Source: JAGOTP01 sp964359565
GTDB lineage: Bacteria; Patescibacteriota; Patescibacteriia; 2-12-FULL-60-25
Reading direction: 5' to 3'
Assembly (NCBI GenBank): GCA_964359565.1
Contig: CAYHTN010000033.1
Location: 1-14,714 of the forward strand
Length of the DNA stretch: 14,714 nt
Translations under genes and position numbers: made by a program
Notes under the pieces: model-generated
Seen by the model: only the letters and a program-made list of their open reading frames with translations
What the model was told of the DNA's origin: nothing
Database searches by the model: none
Part shown: positions 1-6,961 of the stretch, piece by piece
Layout: every line of letters begins with the position of its first letter
Numbering within the stretch: position 1 is the first letter of the stretch

Positions 1-164
1 CACAACCGTTCCACGTCGCTGAAATCTTTACCGGTACGCCAGTGGTCTATGTTCCGTTGGCAGAGACGATCCGTGGCTTCGAAGAAATTTTGGATGGAAA
101 ACATGATGATAAACCAGAACAAGCTTTCTACATGAAGGGTGGAGTCGATGATGTTCGGGTATAA
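1..164 (+). CDS. atpD: ATP synthase F1 subunit beta, C-terminal end (partial)
   Basis: Only the last 53 codons are present; the reading frame begins at base 3 and stops with TAA at 162-164. The translation contains QPFHVAEIFTG, VPLAETIRGFEEIL and the terminal PEQAFYMKGGVDDV, which match the conserved C-terminal helical domain of the F1 beta subunit. In that family this domain follows the nucleotide-binding domain and carries the DELSEED-region lever that couples catalysis to gamma-subunit rotation; the catalytic part itself lies outside the window. atpC follows after 12 bp, the usual order at the 3' end of an F-type ATPase operon, so the identification rests on both sequence and neighbour. 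Confidence 0.95.
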   Translation, partial: QPFHVAEIFTGTPVVYVPLAETIRGFEEILDGKHDDKPEQAFYMKGGVDDVRV

Positions 165-176
165 TCTTTCTGTATT

Positions 177-650
177 ATGTCTTTTCGCCTCCGTGTCGTA
201 ACGCCAGAGCGAGTGCTGGCCGAGTATCAAGCAACGTCTGTCTCTTTGCCGACACCGGATGGGGAGATTACGATTCTTCCGCATCATATTCCGTTTGCCT
301 CCCTCGTCGCCGCCGGAGCATTACGGATCGCGCACGAAGGGAAAACCGAGGAGATCGTCATCGCCGGAGGATTCGTCGAAGTCGCCCCCGAGACGCGCGA
401 TGTTACGATTCTCGCGGACTTCGCCGAACGTTCAGATGAGCTCAATATTGCGAGCGTTGAAGAAGCGAAACGTCGTGCCGAAAAAGTCATGAAAGAGGTC
501 GTCCGTAACGATGACGTTCAGTTTGCCGCCGCTGCCGCTGCGCTTGAAAAAGAATTGGCGCGTTATCGTGTCGCGGTTCGTCATCGAAAACAACGAGGGT
601 TGCCGATGAATGAGCAAGGATCAATTTCCAAAGGTGAAAATGTCCAATAA
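177..650 (+). CDS. atpC: ATP synthase F1 subunit epsilon
   Basis: Encodes 157 residues of the epsilon subunit, which sits on the central stalk of the F1 sector at the inner face of the membrane and couples rotation and modulates ATP hydrolysis. The N-terminal beta-sandwich (about residues 1-85) is recognisable from FRLRVVTPERV, SLPTPDGEITILPHH and IAGGFVEVAPETRDVTILAD. Residues about 88-140 form the alanine/lysine/glutamate-rich helical hairpin of the family. The protein is slightly longer than a typical ~135-residue epsilon because of a polar tail after residue 140 (GLPMNEQGSISKGENVQ). It lies 12 bp after atpD and its end overlaps the next gene, so all three are probably co-transcribed. No strong Shine-Dalgarno is visible before the ATG. 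Confidence 0.93.
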   Translation: MSFRLRVVTPERVLAEYQATSVSLPTPDGEITILPHHIPFASLVAAGALRIAHEGKTEEIVIAGGFVEVAPETRDVTILADFAERSDELNIASVEEAKRRAEKVMKEVVRNDDVQFAAAAAALEKELARYRVAVRHRKQRGLPMNEQGSISKGENVQ

Positions 651-1416
651 TATTTTTTCCATTCCGATTGAAGGGTGGTCCTGGCCCCTGATTCAACGAT
701 CCCTACGTGCCCGCGTCTTGGGATCGTCTGCGTTTTGGATCGTGACCACGAATCCAGAAATTCTCTTAGAAGCAAAACATGATCCTGTTTATACAAATAC
801 CCTTCATCAAGCCGATTTGCGCACGGTTGATGGTATGGGTCTCTGGCTCGCTCTACGGCTCCAGGGAATACGAACGACGCGTTTGACGGGAGTCGAACTT
901 GCCGAGCATCTCCTCGCATTTGCCGAAGAGCAGGATTGGAAGGTGGCTCTTATTGGCGGGGAAGATCCTCATCGTGCGAAAGAAGCCGTCGCTACTTTAC
1001 GTTTACGCTACCCAAAATTGCGTTTTGTCTCAGAACAAGGAGGTGCGATTACAAAAACAGGCGAGATGGATGAACGGGGTGAAGAAGCTTGCGCCCGACT
1101 GACACTTGAGGCGCCAGAGCTTCTTTTCGTGGCCTTCGGACACCCACGCCAGGAACGTTGGATTGCTCGGCATGTGCACGAATTTCCAACGGTGCGTGTG
1201 GTCGTGGGTATTGGAGGGACAATTGATTTTTGGGCGGGAACAATTCAACGCGCGCCCCAGTGTGTGCGCCGTCTTGGATTTGAATGGTTCTGGCGTTTAT
1301 GTCAGCAACCGGCTCGAATCGGACGGATTTTCCGTGCGGTGATCGTCTTTCCTATTTTATTTCTGTTTGATCATCTTCGTTCATCGCTTTCCTCTTTGAC
1401 TCGACAAGGTCGTTAG
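640..1416 (+). CDS. WecG/TagA/CpsF-family glycosyltransferase
   Basis: Encodes about 258 residues of a GT26-family transferase. Characterised members move an N-acetylmannosamine-type sugar from a UDP donor onto a lipid-linked acceptor at the cytoplasmic membrane, early in wall teichoic acid, enterobacterial common antigen or capsule synthesis. Family landmarks are clear: TTNPE near residue 37, VDGMGLW with the proposed catalytic Asp near residue 64, FGHPRQERW, and GIGGTIDFWAGTIQRAP followed by GFEWFWRL. The C-terminus has a hydrophobic stretch (AVIVFPILFLF) suited to membrane association. I prefer ATG 640 because AAGGTGA lies just before it; an in-frame ATG at 610 with GAGG upstream would add ten residues. 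Either start overlaps the end of atpC, implying translational coupling to the ATPase operon. The exact sugar and acceptor cannot be read from the sequence. Confidence 0.9.
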   Translation: MSNNIFSIPIEGWSWPLIQRSLRARVLGSSAFWIVTTNPEILLEAKHDPVYTNTLHQADLRTVDGMGLWLALRLQGIRTTRLTGVELAEHLLAFAEEQDWKVALIGGEDPHRAKEAVATLRLRYPKLRFVSEQGGAITKTGEMDERGEEACARLTLEAPELLFVAFGHPRQERWIARHVHEFPTVRVVVGIGGTIDFWAGTIQRAPQCVRRLGFEWFWRLCQQPARIGRIFRAVIVFPILFLFDHLRSSLSSLTRQGR

Positions 1417-1443
1417 GGTTCGTTAATCTGGAATATCACCCCT

Positions 1444-2946
1444 ATGGCTTCTCCTGTGATACGTCCTGTTCGTGCCCGTTTGGCTCCAAGCCCGACTGGC
1501 TTTATGCATGTCGGCACGCTCCGAACCGTGCTCTATGACTATTTTTTAGTCCGTCAATCAGGGGGTCAATTGATCTTACGTATCGAAGATACCGATCAAG
1601 AGCGTCTTGTTCCAGGCGCCTTGGAGAGCTTGCTCAAAACATTGCACACACTCGGTATTGATTACGACGAAGGGCCCTACCTTCGTTCCGACGGGACCAT
1701 CGAAGAAAAAGGGGAGTATGGTCCGTATGTTCAATCGCATCGCTTAGATACCTATCGTCCGGTGGTGGATCGGTTACTTGCAAGTGGTCACGCCTACCAC
1801 TGTTTTTGCTCGTCAGAAACCTTGGATGAGATGCGTCGTATTCAAACCGCTTCTAAATTGCCAACGAAATACGATCGTCGTTGTTTAGCGTTGTCTGCCG
1901 AAGAGGTCAAGGCACGTCTTACGGCACAAGCATCATACGTTGTGCGTCTGAAGGTTCCGGAAGGGACATTGTCTTTCGAGGATGCGATTCGCGGCGTCAT
2001 TTCTTTTCAGAGCAGTGAAGTAGATGATGCGGTCATTCTCAAATCAGATGGTTTTCCCACCTATCATTTGGCGGTGGTGGTTGATGATCATCTCATGAAA
2101 ATCACGCATGTCTTGCGGGGTGAAGAGTGGACCTCGTCAACGCCAAAACAAATTATGTTGCATCAGGCCTTAGGCTGGGAGATGCCGGTCTATGCCCATG
2201 TACCGCTTCTTTTGAATCCAGATAAGACCAAGCTTTCGAAACGCAAAGGTGATGTTTCGATCGAATCCTATCTCGCTAAAGGCTATCTGCCGGAAGCGCT
2301 GATTAATTTTCTCGCCTTGCTTGGCTGGAATCCAACCAGCGATCGAGAAATTTTCACGCGCGCAGAGCTTATTGAGTTGTTCGACCTTCGTAAAGTGAAT
2401 CATTCGGGTGCAGTCATGAACATGGAGAAACTCGATTGGACCAACGCGTATTATATTAAACAACTTACACTCGATCGATATTTTCAGCTCTGTGATGATC
2501 GTAGTGTCTTTACCACCGAAATTGGCACCGACAAGCGTCTAGAAGAGCTGCGAGCGGCCGAGATCGCCAAAGAACGAGCGATTACTCTGAACGACATTCC
2601 GGTTATGATCGCGGAGCTCGCCCTCACGAAGGACCATCTTGAGTACGATCCCGCTATTGTGATCTGGAAAAAATCAACCAAAGAAGAGACAAAGACGCGT
2701 TTAGATGGAGTTCGGACATGGATCCATGAGCACACCGCGAAGGATTTTACCTCGATGACGACGCTCGAAACGGCTTTACGTGCGTGGATCGTGGAGAAAG
2801 GATGGGGAAACGGAGATACTCTTTGGCCTCTGCGCGTTGCCTTAAGCGGCAAAGAAAAATCTCCGAGCCCTTTTGAACTTCTCTACGTCTTACAAAAAGA
2901 GCGTTCACTTCAGAGGATCGACGACGCCCTAGCATATCTGGCATAA
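1444..2946 (+). CDS. gltX: Glutamate--tRNA ligase (glutamyl-tRNA synthetase)
   Basis: Encodes a 500-residue class I aminoacyl-tRNA synthetase that attaches glutamate to tRNA. The HIGH signature appears as HVGT at residues 22-25 within APSPTGFMHVGTLRTVLYDY, and the KMSKS loop as KLSKR at 263-267 (DKTKLSKRKGD). Between them are IEDTDQER and YHCFCSS, both typical of the catalytic and inserted domains, and LRGEEWTSSTPKQIMLHQALGW, typical of GluRS. The C-terminal third is the helical anticodon-binding region. Length is normal for the family. The gene starts 27 bp after the glycosyltransferase and ends 9 bp before the M23 gene, so it sits within a five-gene co-directional run. Whether it also glutamylates tRNA-Gln (non-discriminating type) cannot be decided here. 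Confidence 0.96.
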   Translation: MASPVIRPVRARLAPSPTGFMHVGTLRTVLYDYFLVRQSGGQLILRIEDTDQERLVPGALESLLKTLHTLGIDYDEGPYLRSDGTIEEKGEYGPYVQSHRLDTYRPVVDRLLASGHAYHCFCSSETLDEMRRIQTASKLPTKYDRRCLALSAEEVKARLTAQASYVVRLKVPEGTLSFEDAIRGVISFQSSEVDDAVILKSDGFPTYHLAVVVDDHLMKITHVLRGEEWTSSTPKQIMLHQALGWEMPVYAHVPLLLNPDKTKLSKRKGDVSIESYLAKGYLPEALINFLALLGWNPTSDREIFTRAELIELFDLRKVNHSGAVMNMEKLDWTNAYYIKQLTLDRYFQLCDDRSVFTTEIGTDKRLEELRAAEIAKERAITLNDIPVMIAELALTKDHLEYDPAIVIWKKSTKEETKTRLDGVRTWIHEHTAKDFTSMTTLETALRAWIVEKGWGNGDTLWPLRVALSGKEKSPSPFELLYVLQKERSLQRIDDALAYLA

Positions 2947-2955
2947 TAGCCTGCG

Positions 2956-4236
2956 ATGCCCCGACGTTCTTTCTTGGTCATCTTTTTGAGCGGTATGCTC
3001 CTGAGCGTCATCGCGATGCCGGTTTTTGAGCTATCAGCGCAATCAGCTGCTTCCGTAAATGGAGATGAAGAAGCCGCAGATCAAGCTCGGACGGGTGAAT
3101 TAAATCGCGAGATCGAACAGCTCGAAACGCAAGTGAAACAACGTAAGAAGCGCATTGATGAACTGAATACGCTGATTCAGGGCTATAAGAATAAAATGAA
3201 AACGCAAGAGAGTGCCGTGTTATCCCTTCAGAATCAAGTCGCTCTGCTCGAAAATCAGATTGAAGAACAACAGTTACAGATCGAACGTACCAAAACGGAA
3301 ATTGAACTGGCAAATAATGAAATCCAAAGTCTCGAAGATAAGATCCGGTTACAGCAAATTCTTATTACCCGTCGTCAAGAAGCGATCGGAGAACTCGTAC
3401 GCCGTATTCGTCAGGCAGATCAAGTGAGTCCCCTCTACGTTTTTTTAACAAAGCCCTCCTTTTCGGAGTATTTTGCTCGGTTGGACGAAGTGAAGCGGGT
3501 TGAGGATGAGATGGTTCAAGCAACCGGTCTCCTCAAGCGGCAAAAAGGGGACATGGAAAAACTCAAGACAGAGCGTGAAACCGAACGATCTCGTTTGGTT
3601 GAGCGTCAGAGACAGCTGCAAAAAGATCAATTAGCCCTCGATGGTCAAAGACAGGCCAAGCTTTCTCTTATTTCCGAAACGCAGAATAAAGAGGGAGAAT
3701 TTCAACGGGTCGTCTACGAGCTACGTCAGCAACAACAAGTTGAGTCTGGTGGCATTGCCGATCTCCAAGATCAGCTAAAAGATCGATTAAACCAAGCTGA
3801 CCAGGCCCTCGCGCAAGGCGATACGACGTTGCAGTGGCCCGTTACACCTGCGCGTGGTATTTCGGCGCGTTTTCACGATAAGACCTATCCGTTCCGTAAT
3901 CTTTTTGAGCATCCAGGCATGGATCTGCCTGTTCCGGTAGGGACGCCTATTCGTGCGGCTGCTGGGGGATACATCGCCTGGACTCGCACCGGTAAACAAT
4001 ACGGAAATTACGTCATGATCGTTCATGCCGGTGGTATTGCCACCGTTTATGCGCACTTATCCAAGTTCGCCGTTCAACCCGACACCTATGTCGATCGTGG
4101 CGATGTCATTGGCTATTCCGGCGGTCGCCCCGGAGACCAAGGAGCAGGACTCTCCACCGGTCCACACTTACATTTTGAAGTCAGACAAAACGGCATTCCA
4201 ACCAATCCAGAGAATTTTTTGCCGGATATATTCTAG
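2956..4236 (+). CDS. Secreted coiled-coil M23 (LytM/EnvC-like) peptidase
   Basis: Encodes 426 residues. Residues 1-31 look like a signal peptide: PRR, then a hydrophobic core LVIFLSGMLLSVIAMPVF, then ELSAQSA. Residues about 45-270 are a long heptad-type coiled coil rich in Glu, Gln, Lys and Leu. Residues about 300-425 are an M23 metallopeptidase domain with its ligands intact: His319 and Asp323 (HPGMD), His367 (YAHLS) and His404/His406 (PHLHFEV). The layout matches EnvC/NlpD/CwlO-type proteins that cut peptide crosslinks in murein or activate amidases during cell separation. Because the zinc ligands are present, I infer an active enzyme rather than a degenerate activator. It is the last gene of the cluster; no T-rich intrinsic terminator follows, only the palindromic repeats starting at 4243. 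Confidence 0.93.
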   Translation: MPRRSFLVIFLSGMLLSVIAMPVFELSAQSAASVNGDEEAADQARTGELNREIEQLETQVKQRKKRIDELNTLIQGYKNKMKTQESAVLSLQNQVALLENQIEEQQLQIERTKTEIELANNEIQSLEDKIRLQQILITRRQEAIGELVRRIRQADQVSPLYVFLTKPSFSEYFARLDEVKRVEDEMVQATGLLKRQKGDMEKLKTERETERSRLVERQRQLQKDQLALDGQRQAKLSLISETQNKEGEFQRVVYELRQQQQVESGGIADLQDQLKDRLNQADQALAQGDTTLQWPVTPARGISARFHDKTYPFRNLFEHPGMDLPVPVGTPIRAAAGGYIAWTRTGKQYGNYVMIVHAGGIATVYAHLSKFAVQPDTYVDRGDVIGYSGGRPGDQGAGLSTGPHLHFEVRQNGIPTNPENFLPDIF

Positions 4237-4242
4237 CCTCCC

Positions 4243-4496
4243 CTCCTCTGGCTACTCCCTTCCGAGCTGAGCTCGGTGGGAGGAGAAGAGTGAGGCCTGA
4301 ACGGCATTTTCTTTACCACGTCATCCTCGTACGCAGTACGGGGATCCAGGGACAGACGAAAGAGGATCGTCTACTTTTTCTGATTCAACATTCGCTGGAT
4401 CCCCATGCTTTGCATGAGGATGACGTATTAAGGCGTGCGTAGCACCTCTTCCTTCTCCTCCCGCCTTTAGGAAGGGAGGAGCTAGAGGAGGGAAGG
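4243..4496. repeat. Outer pair of inverted palindromic repeats (family 2) nested around a second repeat
   Basis: Bases 4243-4263 and 4470-4490 are inverted copies of one another with 19 of 21 matches, and GGGAGGAGAAG at 4278-4288 recurs inverted at 4452-4462. Each arm folds on itself. The left arm has CTCCC and GGGAG enclosing CCGAGCT-G-AGCTCGG (4262-4276). The right arm has CTCCTCCC (4455-4462) and GGGAGGAG (4474-4481) enclosing CCT-TT-AGG. The flanks are thus conserved while the hairpin tip differs but stays paired. The pair encloses the family-1 element at 4318-4426. No T-run follows either hairpin, so neither looks like a standard intrinsic terminator. Confidence 0.8.
4318..4426. repeat. 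Palindromic repeat element, copy 1 (family 1, MITE-like)
   Basis: Two 32-base arms (4318-4349 and 4395-4426) are inverted copies with conserved outer and inner flanks, ACGTCATCCTC and GGGGATCCAG, separated by 45 bases. Each arm has its own short hairpin, GTAC-GCA-GTAC on the left and ATGC-TTT-GCAT on the right, so the tips differ but remain self-complementary. The element has no coding capacity and no transposase is seen in the window. A related copy in the opposite orientation lies at 5756-5862, on the far side of the GC-rich gene at 4640. Whether it is mobile is an inference from form and repetition only. Confidence 0.85.
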
Positions 4497-4535
4497 GGGA
4501 GATCCGAGTCCATGAGTCCTAACTGCGCTCTGGAC

Positions 4536-4564
4536 TCGACAATTTCCCTGAAATATGCTTTAAT
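4536..4564 (+). promoter_or_regulatory. Predicted sigma-70 type promoter for the GC-rich gene at 4640
   Basis: A TCGACA -35 box (4536-4541) and a TTTAAT -10 box (4559-4564) are separated by exactly 17 bases in AT-rich sequence, 75 bp before the predicted ATG. Each box is one base from consensus. Transcription would start near 4571 and give a leader of about 70 bases. No experimental support is available. Confidence 0.6.
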
Positions 4565-4598
4565 GGCCGGTCACCTCCGTGTGACTCTCATCTCTGTA

Positions 4599-4619
4599 GC
4601 AGGGTGTTTGTAACCCTGC
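4599..4619 (+). promoter_or_regulatory. Leader hairpin upstream of the GC-rich gene
   Basis: GCAGGGT (4599-4605) and ACCCTGC (4613-4619) form a perfect 7-bp stem with a 7-base loop, followed directly by GGAAAGG (4620-4626), the only purine-rich ribosome-binding candidate before the ATG at 4640. A weaker GTCAC/GTGAC stem lies at 4570-4584. The hairpin could shape access to the ribosome-binding region; this is structural inference only. Confidence 0.45.
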
Positions 4620-4639
4620 GGAAAGGCTCCTTCGACCCG

Positions 4640-5590
4640 ATGAATGCCAGATTTTTGGCCGCAGTTGCGGCCCTCCTGTTCTGGGCATCTGCGGCTTCGG
4701 CCCAGGTGCCGGGGGTCTGGCCCATGGCGAATGAGCCGTGTACCACGATCCTCCACCCCTCCATCTCGCCGGACCTTCCCCAGGTCCGCACCCTTCTCGC
4801 TCAGGGAGAGGTCGCCCTAAACGGGCTGGCCGACACCGCGAGCGAGTCTGATCGCGCGACCGTGCGGGCGCTGTTCCAGCGTGCGCACGAGATCTCGGGC
4901 GGCCTGCCTCAGGCTGTGTACAGCCACGCCTTCGCCCTGCGCCGGGTGCGGGCGCTGGAGCCGTCGCTGCGCATCTTCAGCTGCCTCCACGAGGATGCCG
5001 GCTTCGGCACCCTGCCGCAGTGGATGCAGGCCGGCGTCGTCTCCTCGATCACCGCGCTCGAGCGCGACATCGAGGCGGCGCGCGTCGCGTCGCTGCCCCG
5101 TCCGGGTCCCGGCCCCAGCGTTCCGCTGGTCGGTCCCGGCCCGCGCATCGGTCTGGTCGTCGATCCCCGCATCGTCGGCCCGCCTGTGACCCCGCACCCG
5201 CGCTCGCGGACGCTTCGGACGGCTGGGCAGGTGGCCGTGGGCGTCGGTGCCGCTGCGACGGTGGCGGGCGTCGTCTTCACGGTGCTCTGCTACGGCGACG
5301 CCTTCGGCGACGTGGCGTACGCGAACGAGGCGAACGCCGGCGCATCCCACGGCTGGAGCAACGCGCGGGTCGCCCGCACCCAGTCGATCTGCGACGCGGG
5401 CGGTGGCCTGCTCATCGTGGGCCCGCCTGTCGCCGCCGCCGGCGCCGCGGCCTGGTACTACGGCGGCCGGCAGGTCACTGACCCGCCCCCCGCGGCCACG
5501 CCCGCCCCCCGCGGCACGAACGGCATCCCCGTCCTCTCCTACGCTCCCACTCGTGGGGGCGGCCAGGCCTTGCTCACCTGGCATCTCTAG
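4640..5590 (+). CDS. Exported GC-rich protein of unknown function, Myxococcota-like TPR/PEGA-protein style
   Basis: Encodes 316 residues from ATG 4640. I choose this start because it places a clean signal peptide at the N-terminus (MNARFLAAVAALLFWASAASA, cleavage likely after residue 21); a GTG at 4604 would put 12 polar residues ahead of it. Residues about 22-150 are helical and TPR-like, with two cysteines. Residues about 152-190 are a Pro/Gly-rich linker. Two hydrophobic segments follow (about 197-218 and 254-276) with a Cys-containing loop between them, and the tail ends in ALLTWHL. I associate this layout with GC-rich Myxococcota proteins; I do not recognise a specific family. Base composition is sharply different from its neighbours: 46 of 60 bases at 5161-5220 are G or C, against 19 of 60 in uvrB at 8401-8460. 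It has its own promoter and terminator and sits between inverted repeat elements, suggesting acquisition. Confidence 0.75.
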   Translation: MNARFLAAVAALLFWASAASAQVPGVWPMANEPCTTILHPSISPDLPQVRTLLAQGEVALNGLADTASESDRATVRALFQRAHEISGGLPQAVYSHAFALRRVRALEPSLRIFSCLHEDAGFGTLPQWMQAGVVSSITALERDIEAARVASLPRPGPGPSVPLVGPGPRIGLVVDPRIVGPPVTPHPRSRTLRTAGQVAVGVGAAATVAGVVFTVLCYGDAFGDVAYANEANAGASHGWSNARVARTQSICDAGGGLLIVGPPVAAAGAAAWYYGGRQVTDPPPAATPAPRGTNGIPVLSYAPTRGGGQALLTWHL

Positions 5591-5600
5591 ACACTCCTTC

Positions 5601-5643
5601 CGCTCTCGGTTCTACCCAATGAACTGAGAGCGCTCTTTTTTTA
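5601..5643 (+). terminator. Intrinsic terminator of the GC-rich gene at 4640
   Basis: CGCTCTCGGTTC (5601-5612) pairs with GAACTGAGAGCG (5621-5632) around an 8-base loop, with one mismatched or wobble position, and is followed immediately by CTCTTTTTTTA (5633-5643). This is a textbook Rho-independent terminator 10 bp after the stop codon. The tail is identical to those of the GC-rich genes ending at 9120 and 14521. Confidence 0.92.
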
Positions 5644-5663
5644 CAAGAAAGTGGGGATCCGTC

Positions 5664-5730
5664 TTTCCCTCACGCGTCGTTCAATTTCGGCGAGCTCAGC
5701 CGAGCCGCGAATAATGTGTTGTGAGGGAAA
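5664..5730. repeat. Inverted repeat with nested hairpin
   Basis: TTTCCCTCAC (5664-5673) and GTGAGGGAAA (5721-5730) are a perfect 10-bp inverted repeat. Inside it lies TCGGC (5687-5691), the loop GAGCTCA and GCCGA (5699-5703). It has no T-run and no coding potential. It shares the core CTGAGCTCG, on the opposite strand, with the family-2 hairpin at 4262-4276, which could be chance at this length. It separates the terminator from repeat copy 2. Confidence 0.6.
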
Positions 5731-5755
5731 AGGTGTCTAGCTTTTTCATCGTTTT

Positions 5756-5862
5756 CGTCATCCTCATGCGAAGCATGGGGATCCAGCATAAACAGATTTG
5801 AGAATATCGAAGATACTCTTTTGTCTAACCCTGGATCCCCGCACTCTGTGCGAGGATGACGT
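5756..5862. repeat. Palindromic repeat element, copy 2 (family 1), opposite orientation
   Basis: The arms at 5756-5786 and 5831-5862 carry the same CGTCATCCTC and GGGGATCCAG flanks as the element at 4318-4426, with 44 bases between. The tips are ATGC-GAA-GCAT and GCAC-TCT-GTGC, again differing in sequence but kept self-complementary. The reverse complement of the 44-base spacer aligns with the spacer of copy 1 (about 18 of the first 25 positions match), so the whole element, not just the arms, is homologous and inverted relative to copy 1. Together the copies bracket the GC-rich gene. The stretch between the dusB stop at 5899 and this element is only 36 bp and holds nothing else that I can identify. 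Confidence 0.85.
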
Positions 5863-5898
5863 ACATAGATGCGCCTCAAAGACACAGACTCAAAATCC

Positions 5899-6882
5899 TT
5901 ACATCATTTTTACTTTCTCTTTCTGAAACGCTAAAACTTCATCCAAAATAGCATCGATATCCGCGAGCGTATTGATACGAACGAGACGGGTCCGCAGATC
6001 TTTCCAGCCGTGGAAACCTTTGAAATACCAGGGAAGATGTTTACGCAATTTGACGAGACCACGTTCGCCGTAATGTTCGACTTGTAAACGTGCGTGTTCG
6101 CGAATGGTGGCGACACGTTCTTCGATACTTGGATCATCGATCTCTTGATCGTTACGCAAGTACGCTTCCATTTGTTTGAAGACCCACGGGTTCCCAAGGC
6201 CACCACGCCCAATCAGAACACCATCGGCATGGGAACGTTTAAGGGCGTCTTTTGCGAGTTCCGGCGTGGTGATGTCACCGTTCACGAGAAAGGGGATATG
6301 CGGTACTTGCGCTCGGGCTTCGCCAACGCGATCCCAATTGGCAACGCCACTGTAGCCTTGTTCTTTGGTCCGTCCGTGTACGGAGATGAGACTCGCTCCG
6401 GCGTCGGCAACGACTTTTACAAACTCTAAGCAATCCGTGTCCTTCGTCCAGCCGAGACGTGTTTTGATACTGACAGGAACGGATACGGCAGCGCGCATTT
6501 TTGTGATGATCGCATGAGCGCGCACGGGATCCCGGATGAGGGATGCACCATTAAAATTGCTGACGATATTATAAACCGGACATCCCATATTGATATCAAT
6601 TCCATCCGGATGAAAACGTTCTTCAATAATGCGAGCGGCTTCGGCCATGGTATCAGGATCGCTGCCGAATATTTGCTGGATGAGGGGGCGCTCACGCCTA
6701 TCTGATTCCGCCATCAGAAGTGTTTTTGGATTCAGGCGGACGATGGCTTCTGAAGAGACCATCTCTCGGAACATAAGTGATGTCCCTCTGTCTTTACAAA
6801 TCAAACAGAAGGGCAGATCGGTCATATCTGCCATGGGAGCAAGCGCGACGATGGGTCGAGGGAGAGATTTCCAATCCAACAT
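5899..6882 (-). CDS. dusB: tRNA-dihydrouridine synthase
   Basis: Encodes 327 residues of a flavin (FMN) enzyme that reduces uridine to dihydrouridine in the tRNA D-loop. The TIM-barrel signatures are present in order: VALAPMADMTDLPF (residues 11-25), REMVSSEAIVR, INMGCPVYN with the catalytic Cys101, IKTRLGW, VHGRTKEQGYSG, FLVNGDI and DGVLIGRGGLGNPW. The C-terminal helical tRNA-recognition domain follows from about residue 245. Length is normal for the DusB/Dus family; the symbol dusB is by general similarity, and the exact D-loop position modified cannot be assigned. The gene is divergent from uvrB with 79 bp between the starts. No Shine-Dalgarno precedes the ATG. A weak TTGTTT-16-TACACT pair (6917 down to 6890) would start the transcript almost at the ATG, suggesting a leaderless mRNA. 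Confidence 0.92.
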   Translation of the reverse strand: MLDWKSLPRPIVALAPMADMTDLPFCLICKDRGTSLMFREMVSSEAIVRLNPKTLLMAESDRRERPLIQQIFGSDPDTMAEAARIIEERFHPDGIDINMGCPVYNIVSNFNGASLIRDPVRAHAIITKMRAAVSVPVSIKTRLGWTKDTDCLEFVKVVADAGASLISVHGRTKEQGYSGVANWDRVGEARAQVPHIPFLVNGDITTPELAKDALKRSHADGVLIGRGGLGNPWVFKQMEAYLRNDQEIDDPSIEERVATIREHARLQVEHYGERGLVKLRKHLPWYFKGFHGWKDLRTRLVRINTLADIDAILDEVLAFQKEKVKMM

Positions 6883-6961
6883 GAGCCGGAGTGTACCAGG
6901 AAATAGACAAAAAACAAGGCAGAGACATGACAGATCTTTGGAGACACATTAAGCTCTTCCT

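Noticed and set aside
4262..4276. Hairpin CCGAGCT-G-AGCTCGG as the terminator of the M23 gene
   Set aside because: No T-run follows. It recurs as part of a palindromic repeat family, so repeat is the better call.
4817..5584. Long open frame on the minus strand opposite the exported GC-rich gene
   Set aside because: GC-rich coding DNA leaves antisense frames open. The translation is Arg/Gly/Ala-rich with no domain, whereas the plus frame has a signal peptide, promoter and terminator.
4318..5862. CRISPR array
   Set aside because: The repeats are inverted pairs with homologous spacers, not regularly spaced direct repeats with unique spacers, and no cas genes are seen.
4237..5898. Chimeric assembly joining two organisms
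   Set aside because: The composition switches gene by gene at three separate places, with promoters and terminators fitted to the boundaries, which is hard to get from a single misjoin. Only read mapping can exclude it fully.
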